The notes under the pieces were generated by a model, which was not told where the DNA came from, ran no database searches, and saw only the letters and a list, made by a program, of their open reading frames with translations. Both the position numbers and the translations under genes were made by a program. Of a stretch of DNA of 49,037 nucleotides, positions 35,001 to 41,990 are shown one piece after another. This DNA comes from CAVVDT01 sp964568825 (GTDB lineage: Bacteria; Pseudomonadota; Alphaproteobacteria; Rhizobiales; Aestuariivirgaceae). Every line of letters starts with the position of its first letter. The stretch's first letter is position 1. The DNA lies in the NCBI GenBank assembly GCA_964568825.1, contig CAZMSA010000008.1, forward strand, positions 1 through 49,037. The letters run 5' to 3'.

Positions 35001-35686
35001 TTCGCCACCTGATCGACGTAGCGCCTGAGGATGGGCGAAAGGTAAGCGTCCACGACCGTGGTATCGCCGCGCCCCACCAGCTTCATCAACGGCGAGGTCT
35101 CATGGCTCACCGAGACCTGCGTGAAGCCGATGTCGCGCGCCAGCTTTGCCACGGCCTTCTCATGCGCGGTGAAGCGATAGCCATGCATGAAGCAGATGGC
35201 GACCGCGCGGATGCCGGCATCGTAGGCCGACCGCATCCCCGCCAGCGCGCTGCCGAGATCGAGCGGTGTCAGCACCTCGCCGTCGGCGCTCACCCGCTCG
35301 TCGACCTCCACCACCCGCTCGTACAGCAGTTCCGGCTTGACGATATGAAGGTCGAACAGTTTTGGCCGCGCCTGGTAGCCGATCTCCAGCGCGTCGCGGA
35401 ATCCCCGGGTGATGACCAGCAGGGTGCGGTCGCCCTTCCTTTCCAGAAGCGCGTTGGTGGCGACCGTGGTTCCCATCTTGACGGTGGCGATGCGCTGGGC
35501 CGGCACCTTTTCAGCCCCGCCTACCCCCATCAGGTCGCGGATGCCCTGCACGGCGGCATCGCTATAGGCCTCCGGGTTCTCCGACAACAGCTTGTGCGCC
35601 CTGACATGGCCTTCGGGATCGCGCGCCACCACGTCGGTGAAAGTGCCGCCCCGGTCGATCCAGAAATCCCACTTGCCGCTCGCCAT
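32060..35686 (-). CDS. 5-oxoprolinase / hydantoinase, fused A and B subunits
   Basis: A 1208-residue fusion. The N-terminal half (about residues 1-680) is a HyuA-type ATP-binding subunit with two actin-like phosphate motifs, WIDRGGTFTDVVA near the start and IGFDMGGTSTDVAHFDGE. The C-terminal half (about 690-1208) is a HyuB-type subunit with VFDQGGQLIANAPHMPVHLGS, PYNGGTHLPDITVVTPVF and RGHHADVGGMAPGSM. This layout is that of ATP-dependent 5-oxoprolinase, which opens 5-oxoproline to glutamate in glutathione turnover; other cyclic amides are possible. The ATG at 35686 (MASGKWDFWID) suits the family start better than the frame opening at 35794. A divergent 101-base spacer separates it from the hydrolase gene. 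Confidence 0.88.
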   Translation of the reverse strand: MASGKWDFWIDRGGTFTDVVARDPEGHVRAHKLLSENPEAYSDAAVQGIRDLMGVGGAEKVPAQRIATVKMGTTVATNALLERKGDRTLLVITRGFRDALEIGYQARPKLFDLHIVKPELLYERVVEVDERVSADGEVLTPLDLGSALAGMRSAYDAGIRAVAICFMHGYRFTAHEKAVAKLARDIGFTQVSVSHETSPLMKLVGRGDTTVVDAYLSPILRRYVDQVAKELGTHGTGCRLMFMQSSGGLTAAEMFQGKDAILSGPAGGVVGMVETGRMAGLKRLIGFDMGGTSTDVAHFDGEFERAFETEVAGVRMRAPMMRIHTVAAGGGSILNFDGARFRVGPDSAGANPGPSCYRRGGPLAVTDANVMLGKINPDYFPRVFGPKGDEALDAGVVKVRFEAMARDIGDGRSPEEVAEGFVRIAVENMANAIKKISVQRGYDITAYALNCFGGAGAQHACMIADTLGMKTVFIHPLAGVLSAYGMGLADIRANRQQAVEKPLGQKAMGEVKAVIKRLTAETLSELKQQGIVKKEAKTFARLHLRYAGTDTALIVDFATPEKMQKAFEKAHRAQFGFVTPEKAIMVEAVSVEAVGGGSKAHERSAKLSDEKPKPLARTKIFAAGKWRKAPVYARDKLKPGQRVKGPALIVEAHNTTVVEDGWGAELTARRHLVLKRVKALPKRVAIGTRADPVMLEVFNNLFMSIAEQMGVTLEKTAYSVNIKERLDFSCAVFDQGGQLIANAPHMPVHLGSMDRSVETIIAGNPHMKPGDVYVLNAPYNGGTHLPDITVVTPVFSDDRKSILFYVASRGHHADVGGMAPGSMTPRATSIEEEGIVIDNFKMVDRGRFREKALHDILTAGPWPCRNPAQNIADLKAQVAANEKGVHEMRKMVEQFGLKVVKAYMQHVQDNAEESVRRVIDALKSCSFAYEMDQGTVIKVKIRVDRKTRSARVDFTGTSRQQPSNFNAPRPVTRAAVLYVFRCMVADNIPMNAGCLKPIEIVIPEDCMLAPKYPAAVVAGNVEVSQAVTDTLFGALGALAAAQGTMNNFNFGNARYQYYETICGGSGAGPDHDGTSAVHTHMTNTRLTDPEILEFRYPVILESFSVRRGSGGKGKFKGGDGTLRTVVFREKMDVSLLTGHRRVPPFGLKGGAPGEVGENWCRRADGRMERLEGCDQTVVEPGDAIIIKTPSGGGYGKARRAAPTDARNS

Positions 35687-35787
35687 GGCCTTCACCCTTT
35701 TTGCAATGTGCGATCCCTGCCTGCCACACAAGCCTTGATCCAGGCAACCGCCCGGTAGAGATTGCCCGGGAAATGAAGGGAGAGGCA

Positions 35788-36687
35788 ATGCCAAGGATCG
35801 AGCGCGACGGCGTCAGTCTGCACTACGAGGTGACGGGAAGCGGCAGGCCATGTCTCTTCCTGCACGAGTTCGCGGGCGATCATGAAAGCTGGCGCGGCCA
35901 GGTATCCGCACTTTGCCGCCGCTACCGCTGCATCACCCTTTCAGCCCGCGGCTATCCGCCGTCGGATGCCCCTGAAGACCCCGACTTCTACGGCCAGCAA
36001 CAAGCCGAAGACGACGCCCTCGCCCTGCTCGATCACCTCGGCTGCGACAAGGCCCACGTGGTGGGCCTGTCGATGGGCGCCTATACTGCCCTGAAGCTTG
36101 CCTTGCGGGAACCGGCGCGCATCACCGCGGTTGTGGCCGCGGCGGGCGGCTCGGGCTCGGGCGCCAGCGGTCGTGATGCCTTCCTCGCCGAAGCCCGCGC
36201 GCTGGCGGTGCGCCTGTTGAAGTCAGGCAGCATTCCCGCCGAGGCCATGTGGCGCGGGCCGACCCGCATCCACCTCCTCGACAAGGACCCCCTTGCATGG
36301 GCCGAAGAGGTCAGGCGCATGGCCGCCCGCCCCGCCCATGCCGCCGCCCTCACCCTTGAGCGGGTGCAGGCCGGACGCGCCTCGCTGCGCGATTTCCATC
36401 ACCGGCTGGCAAGCCTCGAAACCCCGGTGCTGCTCATGGCGGGCGATGAGGACGCCTCGTGCCTCGATGTCAATCTGTGGTTGAAGTCGATCATGCCGGC
36501 GGCCCGCCTCGCCCTGTTGCCGGGGTCGGGCCATGCCCTCAACCTCGAAGAACCGGCCACCTTCAATGCGCTCACGGCGGATTTCCTGGCCGAAGTCGAT
36601 CTCGGCGCCTGGCGCCGCCGCGATCCGGCCAGCATGCCGGCGGGCGGCACCCACAGCGCCATCGGCCTGAGTGGCGCAAAGGATTGA
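35788..36687 (+). CDS. Alpha/beta hydrolase
   Basis: A 299-residue alpha/beta-hydrolase. The nucleophile elbow is GLSMG with S95; the catalytic His is in GSGHALNLEEP and an Asp lies in the MAGDEDASC region. The oxyanion loop reads LFLHEFAGDHESW, with Glu where most relatives have Gly. No signal peptide, so cytoplasmic; substrate unknown. The ATG at 35788 has a purine-rich GGGAGAGG before it; earlier in-frame starts (35701, 35773) are less likely. It ends 17 bases before a palindromic repeat that separates it from the convergent MlaC-like gene. Confidence 0.82.
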   Translation: MPRIERDGVSLHYEVTGSGRPCLFLHEFAGDHESWRGQVSALCRRYRCITLSARGYPPSDAPEDPDFYGQQQAEDDALALLDHLGCDKAHVVGLSMGAYTALKLALREPARITAVVAAAGGSGSGASGRDAFLAEARALAVRLLKSGSIPAEAMWRGPTRIHLLDKDPLAWAEEVRRMAARPAHAAALTLERVQAGRASLRDFHHRLASLETPVLLMAGDEDASCLDVNLWLKSIMPAARLALLPGSGHALNLEEPATFNALTADFLAEVDLGAWRRRDPASMPAGGTHSAIGLSGAKD

Positions 36688-36704
36688 AGCGAAGGATCAC
36701 CCCT

Positions 36705-36758
36705 GGATCAGGATGTTATGCGAAAAGTGGTTTCCACTTTTCGCACATCATGGTCTAG
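36705..36758. repeat. Palindromic repeat, unit B copy
   Basis: One unit-B hairpin, GCGAAAAGTGG paired with CCACTTTTCGC, flanked by GGATCAGGATG and CATCATGGTCTAG. Both arms of the stem changed together relative to the other copies (GCG/CGC instead of CCG/CGG), a compensatory change that supports selection for the hairpin. It lies between convergent genes and its right edge holds the TAG stop of the minus-strand gene. Confidence 0.82.
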
Positions 36759-37330
36759 CGCAGATAGTGCAACAAGGCATCGATATCGCCGCCGCCCCGG
36801 CGCAGCACCGCAACGAAGGTGGAGTGCAGTTGCGCCGCCAGCCAGATGCCTTCCACGTTGACATCGCCGATGCGCTGCCCCTTGACCCACCACGTCACCT
36901 GGCTCGACCCGAAGCGGCTCTTCACCAGGGTGGCGCCGTTCAAGTCCAAGCAATTCCCGATCACCAGCGTGCCGTGCACGATGCGGCCGCCATAATCCGC
37001 CAGCATCTGGCCCATGTAGGCACCCGCCAGGCGCACATATTCCACCTGCTCGCGGGCGCTCACCGAATTGCGGTAGGGGCCCAGCGCAAACAGCGCCACC
37101 CCCGGGATATTGGCGTGGCGGGCAAGCACGGCGGTATAGGCGCTGGCCGTTCCACGCTGCGAAGCCACCTGCAACGAAGCCACCGTCCGCGTGACCACAC
37201 CCGAGACCGCGCATTCGCCGGCCGATGCCGGATGGGCGGCCAGCACCAGCCACAATGCCGCCCACAACGCGACAAGGCTAGTCGCAGCCTTGCCGCCCAT
37301 CGACCGGTAACTGTTCGTATGCAGGTTCAT
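36755..37330 (-). CDS. MlaC-like phospholipid-binding protein (third copy)
   Basis: A 191-residue exported protein of the MlaC/Ttg2D family, periplasmic carriers of phospholipid between the outer-membrane MlaA complex and the inner-membrane Mla transporter. A Sec signal peptide ends near HPASA. The family core (RHANIPGVALFALGPYRNSV) and C-terminal DVNVEGIWLA are shared closely with the gene at 40150. Two cysteines in the mature part could form a disulfide and are not in the other two copies. AAGG lies 7 bases before the ATG at 37330. The TAG stop is in the edge of the repeat at 36705-36758. It stands alone, about 2 kb from the mla operon. Confidence 0.78.
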   Translation of the reverse strand: MNLHTNSYRSMGGKAATSLVALWAALWLVLAAHPASAGECAVSGVVTRTVASLQVASQRGTASAYTAVLARHANIPGVALFALGPYRNSVSAREQVEYVRLAGAYMGQMLADYGGRIVHGTLVIGNCLDLNGATLVKSRFGSSQVTWWVKGQRIGDVNVEGIWLAAQLHSTFVAVLRRGGGDIDALLHYLR

Positions 37331-37498
37331 CGTCACACCTTGTTGCTCACTTCGTCGCAAGGGCCTCCAAAGGCGGGCAAGCGACAACGACAAGTGGCAT
37401 CTGCCGTGACGGACAGGGCACTTCCGGAGCCCCTAACCTAACCGCAGTCTACTAATGCTTGCTTTAGTCTTGTGATAGGAATGTAACAGTCGGGGCGA

Positions 37499-38002
37499 TT
37501 AATCGCCGGGCGGTGAATCGATGGCCCCCAGCCACGGCTTTATGTCGACAAGCGGTGTGCCGTCGACGCAATCAATGGCGTCGATATCGAGGATGCCCTG
37601 CGGCCGGTCGATGCCAAGCACCTTGACGACCGCCATCGCAATGGGGTTGGGGCGCACCGGCGAACGCAATGAAAAAACGCCCGTTGGATGATCGGCATGG
37701 CGCGGCGCCTGTACCACGAGATCGCGCCTTGCCTGGTGCATCCAGTAGAGCACGATGATCCAGTCGCCCGCCTCGATGCCTTGAAGGCCCGCCCGGAACG
37801 CCGGATCGACGGTCACGGCAAAGCGCGCGCCTGCCTGCCCCCTGGCGCGCTCGCGCGCCTGCCTGAGGTTCTTGGGACAATCGTCGCGGGTCGCCCACGG
37901 TGTCGAGAGATGGCCGATGAAGCAGACGCCCGCATCGCCCGGCATTTCCGCCGGATCCAGCCCTGCGCGCTCTTCCCCCGGACGCATCTCATCTTCTACC
38001 AT
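37499..38002 (-). CDS. TrmO-family tRNA methyltransferase
   Basis: A 167-residue protein of the TrmO (TsaA/YaeB) family, which methylates N6 of t6A37 in certain tRNAs using SAM. The characteristic HPTGVFSLRSPVRPNPIAM and DGTPLVDIKPW motifs and the N-terminal GHLSTPW are clear. Length fits the short, single-domain form. Cytoplasmic. It is divergent from the crotonase gene with only about 35 bases between the starts, so their promoters must overlap the coding ends. Confidence 0.82.
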   Translation of the reverse strand: MVEDEMRPGEERAGLDPAEMPGDAGVCFIGHLSTPWATRDDCPKNLRQARERARGQAGARFAVTVDPAFRAGLQGIEAGDWIIVLYWMHQARRDLVVQAPRHADHPTGVFSLRSPVRPNPIAMAVVKVLGIDRPQGILDIDAIDCVDGTPLVDIKPWLGAIDSPPGD

Positions 38003-38037
38003 GGCTTCCTGATTAACAGCGAAAGGCCTCCGGCGCC

Positions 38038-38811
38038 ATGACTGACAAGGTCGTTTCCATCGAGCATCGTGGCGCCATCGCCATCGTGCGTTTCGATCGC
38101 GGGGCGCGCGCCAACGCCATGTCCTTTGCCATCATGGACATGCTCACCGAAGCCGCCTTGAGCTTCGAGACCGATGCGCGTGTGGCCTGCGTGGTGCTGA
38201 CCGGTACCGCCACCCTGTTTTCCGCCGGCATGGATCTCGCCGATGCCGCTTTCGACCGCCTCGACTCCATGGACCTGGCAGAGCGCCGCATGCTGGCCGA
38301 GCACGGCCCCCGCCTTGCCCGCGCCTGGGCGGGGATCGAGGCGCCGACGATTGCCGCCATCGAAGGTCCGTGCCTCGCCGGCGGGCTGGCGCTGGCGGCC
38401 ATGCTGGATTTCCGCATCGCCGCCCGCAACGCCCGTTTCGCGGCACCCGAAATCCAGGTTGCCCACAACATGGGCTGGCATTCGGTGCCGCGCCTGATCG
38501 CGCTGGTGGGCGTCCAGGCGACCCGCCGGTTGTTGCTGGCGGGCGAGGAATGGAGCACGGAGGAAGCGCAAAGGCTGGGCTTTGCGGACCACCTTGCCGA
38601 GCCTGGCCACGCGCTTGCGGAAGCCCTGGAGATGGCCGAGCGCATCTCTTCTTATCCCCGCACCGCCGCCCGCATGATCAAGCGCCAGATCGCCGCCGCC
38701 GCCCATGCCGGCGAATTCGCCTTGTCGGCCCTCGACAAGGATCAACAGCTCGTCGCCTGGATGTCGGAGGATTTTGCCGCCGCCCGCGCCCGCTTCCGGC
38801 GCAAGAGCTGA
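38038..38811 (+). CDS. Enoyl-CoA hydratase/isomerase family (crotonase)
   Basis: A 257-residue crotonase-fold protein. The CoA-binding and oxyanion-hole segments (FSAGMDLADA, IEGPCLAGGLALAAMLDFRIA) are present. Of the two glutamates of true enoyl-CoA hydratases, the one in the PEI motif is kept (E138) while the one in the GGxE position is alanine (A118). It may therefore be an isomerase, hydrolase or a hydratase with a different mechanism. Next gene in the operon, 4 bases downstream, is a racemase-like protein. Confidence 0.85.
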   Translation: MTDKVVSIEHRGAIAIVRFDRGARANAMSFAIMDMLTEAALSFETDARVACVVLTGTATLFSAGMDLADAAFDRLDSMDLAERRMLAEHGPRLARAWAGIEAPTIAAIEGPCLAGGLALAAMLDFRIAARNARFAAPEIQVAHNMGWHSVPRLIALVGVQATRRLLLAGEEWSTEEAQRLGFADHLAEPGHALAEALEMAERISSYPRTAARMIKRQIAAAAHAGEFALSALDKDQQLVAWMSEDFAAARARFRRKS

Positions 38812-38815
38812 AATC

Positions 38816-39511
38816 GTGTCCAGCCATATCGGCATCGTTGCCTGTTCCGCCGAGGGGGCGGCCCTGTGCTACCGCACCATCTGCATCGAGGCAGGCCGCC
38901 TGATGGGCCGCCACCACGCCCACCCTGAAATCTCGCTTCATTCCCTGTCGCTTGCTGCCTACGAGGCATGCATCGAGGCCGGCGACTGGGCGGGTGTCGC
39001 CGAACTGATGCTTGCCTCGGCTGAAAAGCTCAGGCGCAGCGGCGCCGATTTCCTCATCTCGCCCGACAACACCATCCACCAGGCCATGCCGTGGGTAGCC
39101 GGGCGTTCGCCGCTGCCGTGGCTCAACATCGCCGACGTCGTCGCCGCCCAAGCCGCCGAGCGTGGATTTCGCCGCCTCGGCCTGCTTGGCACCCGCTGGC
39201 TCATCGACAGCGAGGTCTATCCCGAAAAGCTCGCCGCCCGCGGCATCGCCTGCATGCGCCCCGAACCGGGCGAGCGCGACGAGATCAACCGTTTCATCAT
39301 GCAGGAACTGGTCGAGGGCGTCTTCAGCCCGGCGGCGATTGCCTGCCACCAGCGCGTCATCGCCCGCCTCAAGGATGAGGGTTGCGATGCCGTGGTGCTC
39401 GGCTGCACCGAAATCCCCCTCATCATGAACGACGGGAATTCCCCCCTGCCGACGCTCGATTCGACCCGCCTGCTTGCCCGCGCGGCCTTGCGCCGGGCGG
39501 TGGGGCGCTGA
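38816..39511 (+). CDS. Asp/Glu racemase family protein
   Basis: A 231-residue protein of the aspartate/glutamate racemase superfamily (RacX/YgeA-like). The C-terminal catalytic cysteine is present in DAVVLGCTEIPLI (C197). The N-terminal one, usually just before the (C)xNT-H motif, is missing: the segment reads ISPDNTIHQ, with Ser/Pro there. Other N-terminal cysteines (C10, C18) are not in the catalytic position. So it may not racemise in the usual two-base way. The GTG at 38816 gives the family N terminus; the longer frame runs back into the crotonase gene. It is separated from the convergent mlaC by only 7 bases. Confidence 0.78.
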   Translation: MSSHIGIVACSAEGAALCYRTICIEAGRLMGRHHAHPEISLHSLSLAAYEACIEAGDWAGVAELMLASAEKLRRSGADFLISPDNTIHQAMPWVAGRSPLPWLNIADVVAAQAAERGFRRLGLLGTRWLIDSEVYPEKLAARGIACMRPEPGERDEINRFIMQELVEGVFSPAAIACHQRVIARLKDEGCDAVVLGCTEIPLIMNDGNSPLPTLDSTRLLARAALRRAVGR

Positions 39512-39518
39512 TGCAGGA

Positions 39519-40097
39519 TTATTGCGTCAGTGCCGCCACCAGGGCGCCGACATTGCCACCTTTTTTGGAAATGTAGGACTGGAAGATGCGCTGCTGCAGG
39601 TAGACCAGCGAGAAACCCAGCACCCTGACATCGGCGATCCGGTAGCCCGAACGCCGCCGCGCCAGCCGCCAGGTGACGCTGTAGACGCTGCCCGAGGCCA
39701 GCGTCAGCTGGCTGTAGACCAGCGTGAAGTCGCCGTCGCGGCGGGTCGTGGGGGAAAAGTCCGCCTTGACCACCCGGTAGTCCTTGGCCTGGTCGGCGAA
39801 ATAGCGCGACATGAAGCCGGCAACGCCGCGGTAGAAGGCGTAACGCTTGGATTTGGGCAACTGGTTCTGGTACTGGCCGAGCGAATAAAGCGAAATGGCC
39901 GGCAGGTCGGCGTGCCGGGTGATGACACGGTAATAGGCAGCGGGGCGTCCGTCGCGCTGGGCAACGATGAGATCGGCGGCAACCCTTTGCATGTAGCGGA
40001 TAGCCGCGTTGGCGGCCGCCGCCTCATCGGCACCGGCGCCGGCGCCGCCCAGGACCGCGGCAACGGCCATGAGCATGAAATGCCGGCGGGTATTCAT
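39519..40097 (-). CDS. mlaC: MlaC-like phospholipid-binding protein
   Basis: A 192-residue member of the MlaC/Ttg2D family, last gene of the mlaA-mlaC-mlaC run. The N terminus has a twin-arginine motif (NTRRHFMLMA) before a hydrophobic stretch, so export through Tat is likely. The family core is seen in RHADLPAISLYSLGQYQNQL and the C-terminal DVRVLGFSLVYLQQRIFQS. It is the most divergent of the three copies in the window. ATG at 40097 preferred; the frame opens at 40142. Confidence 0.8.
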   Translation of the reverse strand: MNTRRHFMLMAVAAVLGGAGAGADEAAAANAAIRYMQRVAADLIVAQRDGRPAAYYRVITRHADLPAISLYSLGQYQNQLPKSKRYAFYRGVAGFMSRYFADQAKDYRVVKADFSPTTRRDGDFTLVYSQLTLASGSVYSVTWRLARRRSGYRIADVRVLGFSLVYLQQRIFQSYISKKGGNVGALVAALTQ

Positions 40098-40149
40098 CGC
40101 CTTCACCGATCGATCCCCTTGCCGAGAGCCATCCAGAAGCAATCCCGGC

Positions 40150-40749
40150 CTACTGCTTCAGATAAGCAAGCAGGGCATTGAAGTCGCCGTTGTGCTGCTT
40201 GAGAACGGAGATGAAGTTGGTCTTCTGGGTGGTGGCGAGCCAGATGCCCTCGACATTCACATCGAACACCTTGTAGCCGCCGCCGCGCTTCACCAGCCGC
40301 CAGATCACCGGCACGTTGCGCCCGCTGGCGGCCTTGAAGTTGGAGGTCACGATGACGCTGTCGGAGGCATTGCGGCTGCCGCTCGCCTTCAGGCCCTGGC
40401 CCTGCAGGCTCTTGGCGTGGGCGGCGAATACGCCGGAAATGTAGTCTTCCACCAGGCGGTAATATTCCCCGCGCTGGCTGGACGGCAGCTTGCGGCGATA
40501 CGGCCCGAGCGAGAACAGGGCGATCGAGGAGATGTCGGCGTCGCGCCGCAAAAGCGCACGGAAGGCGGAAACCGAGCCGGAGTTGGCGGCGCTCAACACA
40601 CCCGCGCCTACCCGCTCGACGAAGGCCTCGGCGGCCGACGAGGCCATTGCGGCAGGGCTGCGGACCAGCCCGGCCATTGCCGCCGCCGCCGCTCCCAGTA
40701 CCAGTCCCCGCCTCGTCATCCGTGCCCGGATGGCGTTGTCATACGACAT
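40150..40749 (-). CDS. mlaC: MlaC-like phospholipid-binding protein
   Basis: A 199-residue MlaC/Ttg2D-family protein, 19 bases after mlaA. It has a twin-arginine type signal (MTRRGLVLGAAAAAMAG, preceded by ten residues) and an Ala-rich cleavage region. The core RRDADISSIALFSLGPYRRKL and the C-terminal VFDVNVEGIWLATTQKTNF match MlaC and particularly the copy at 36755. AGAGGA lies 7 bases before the ATG at 40749. Expected role: carrying phospholipid through the periplasm from MlaA to an inner-membrane MlaFEDB transporter, which is not in this window. Confidence 0.85.
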   Translation of the reverse strand: MSYDNAIRARMTRRGLVLGAAAAAMAGLVRSPAAMASSAAEAFVERVGAGVLSAANSGSVSAFRALLRRDADISSIALFSLGPYRRKLPSSQRGEYYRLVEDYISGVFAAHAKSLQGQGLKASGSRNASDSVIVTSNFKAASGRNVPVIWRLVKRGGGYKVFDVNVEGIWLATTQKTNFISVLKQHNGDFNALLAYLKQ

Positions 40750-40768
40750 GATCAAGTCCTCTTAGGCT

Positions 40769-41761
40769 TCAGTTGCTCAGGTTTATGGGCTCAAGGCTCG
40801 CGTCCGGCGCCGTGCCGTTGGCAATATCTGCCTCACGCTTCTGCAGATAGATGTCGCGGATCGAAGCATAGAAGTCCGGCGACGTCTCCCGCATGGCCTG
40901 GAGTTCGTCCATGATGTTGTCGTGGGTAGTGAAGAACGTGGCCATCAACGGCGAGAACTGCTCCACCGTCGGCGCGTCCCACAATAGCCATGTCAGCGGA
41001 TTGAACACGATGTCGATGATGCGGCCGGCGCCATCGCGCACTGTTGTCGGCCCCAGCGCCGGCACCACCAGATAGGCCCCCGGTCCAACGCCCCACACGC
41101 CGAGCGTCTGGCCGAAATCCTCATAACGCGGTTGCAGGCCGGCCGCCGCCGCGGCATCGACCATGCCGGCAAAACCGGCGGTCGAGTTGACCATGAAACG
41201 CACCAGGGTGATCTTGGCCGCCTTGGTGTCGCCTTGCAGCAAATCGTTGGCCAGCACCACCGGTGAAGAAGCATTGGCCACCATGTTGGAGATGCCCATG
41301 CGCAACGGCTTGGGGACGATGGTGCGGTAGACGAAGGTCACCGGCCTCAGGATCACCAGGTTGATGGCTTCATTGAAGCCGAAGACCACGCGGTTGACGG
41401 GCTCCAGCGGATCGTTGTCCGCCGCGCCCAGGGGATCGACCACCGGCTGGTCGGTCGTCGTGGCGAGGGCCCGCACTTGCGTGGTCGGCGCCTTCATCCT
41501 GGTATCGGCCGCCGGCGTCACGACGGTTTTGTCGGCCGCCTGGGCCCGCTCCTCGGCCGACGCCCTGAGCACCGCCCACAACGAACTCGTCGGCCGCGCC
41601 GCCTCGTTGGCGTGATGCCAGTGCCCGACCACGCCCGACTCAGCGTTCGCCACGCCGGCGACAGCACAGGTTGCAGCAATGGCGAGCGGCACCAGCATAC
41701 GCCGGAATCGCCCTCGGACAGCCGCACTTGAAAGCTTCGGCATCGGGGAAAAATCACTCAT
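40769..41761 (-). CDS. mlaA: MlaA/VacJ outer-membrane lipid-asymmetry protein
   Basis: A protein of about 330 residues. The MlaA domain begins at DPLEPVNRVVFGFNEAINL and continues through PVVLANDLLQGD, RYEDFGQTLGVWGVGPGAYLVVPALGPTTVRDGAG to the end, and removes mislocalised phospholipids from the outer leaflet. Two things differ from E. coli: an extra stretch of about 75 residues, Ala/Thr-rich, between signal peptide and domain, and a signal peptide that seems to end at VANA without a lipobox cysteine, so it may not be a lipoprotein. Start could also be GTG at 41794 or ATG at 41743. First gene of the mlaA-mlaC-mlaC run. Confidence 0.88.
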   Translation of the reverse strand: MSDFSPMPKLSSAAVRGRFRRMLVPLAIAATCAVAGVANAESGVVGHWHHANEAARPTSSLWAVLRASAEERAQAADKTVVTPAADTRMKAPTTQVRALATTTDQPVVDPLGAADNDPLEPVNRVVFGFNEAINLVILRPVTFVYRTIVPKPLRMGISNMVANASSPVVLANDLLQGDTKAAKITLVRFMVNSTAGFAGMVDAAAAAGLQPRYEDFGQTLGVWGVGPGAYLVVPALGPTTVRDGAGRIIDIVFNPLTWLLWDAPTVEQFSPLMATFFTTHDNIMDELQAMRETSPDFYASIRDIYLQKREADIANGTAPDASLEPINLSN

Positions 41762-41990
41762 CTGGGCCAAAAATTCAGTTCCGTTCAACCGCACCTCAAC
41801 CGCACTGTGCTGCCTCGTTTGACCGCCCAGATCCGCTGCTACGGCAACGAGTCGCCGCCCGCACGACTGGACCGAACGCTACACTTGTCCCTCCACTATG
41901 TCTTTTTTTTGGTTAAATGTCACCAGCCGACGTGCAACAAGTGATCGTGAACGGCACCCGGCAGGGAGCCATGGGGCAACGCGAGGGGCG

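Noticed and set aside
41898..41990. Upstream extension of the ArsR-methyltransferase gene
   Set aside because: It begins at a T-rich ATG without ribosome site and adds residues with no family match; the ATG at 41991 has a GGGG site and fits the fold.
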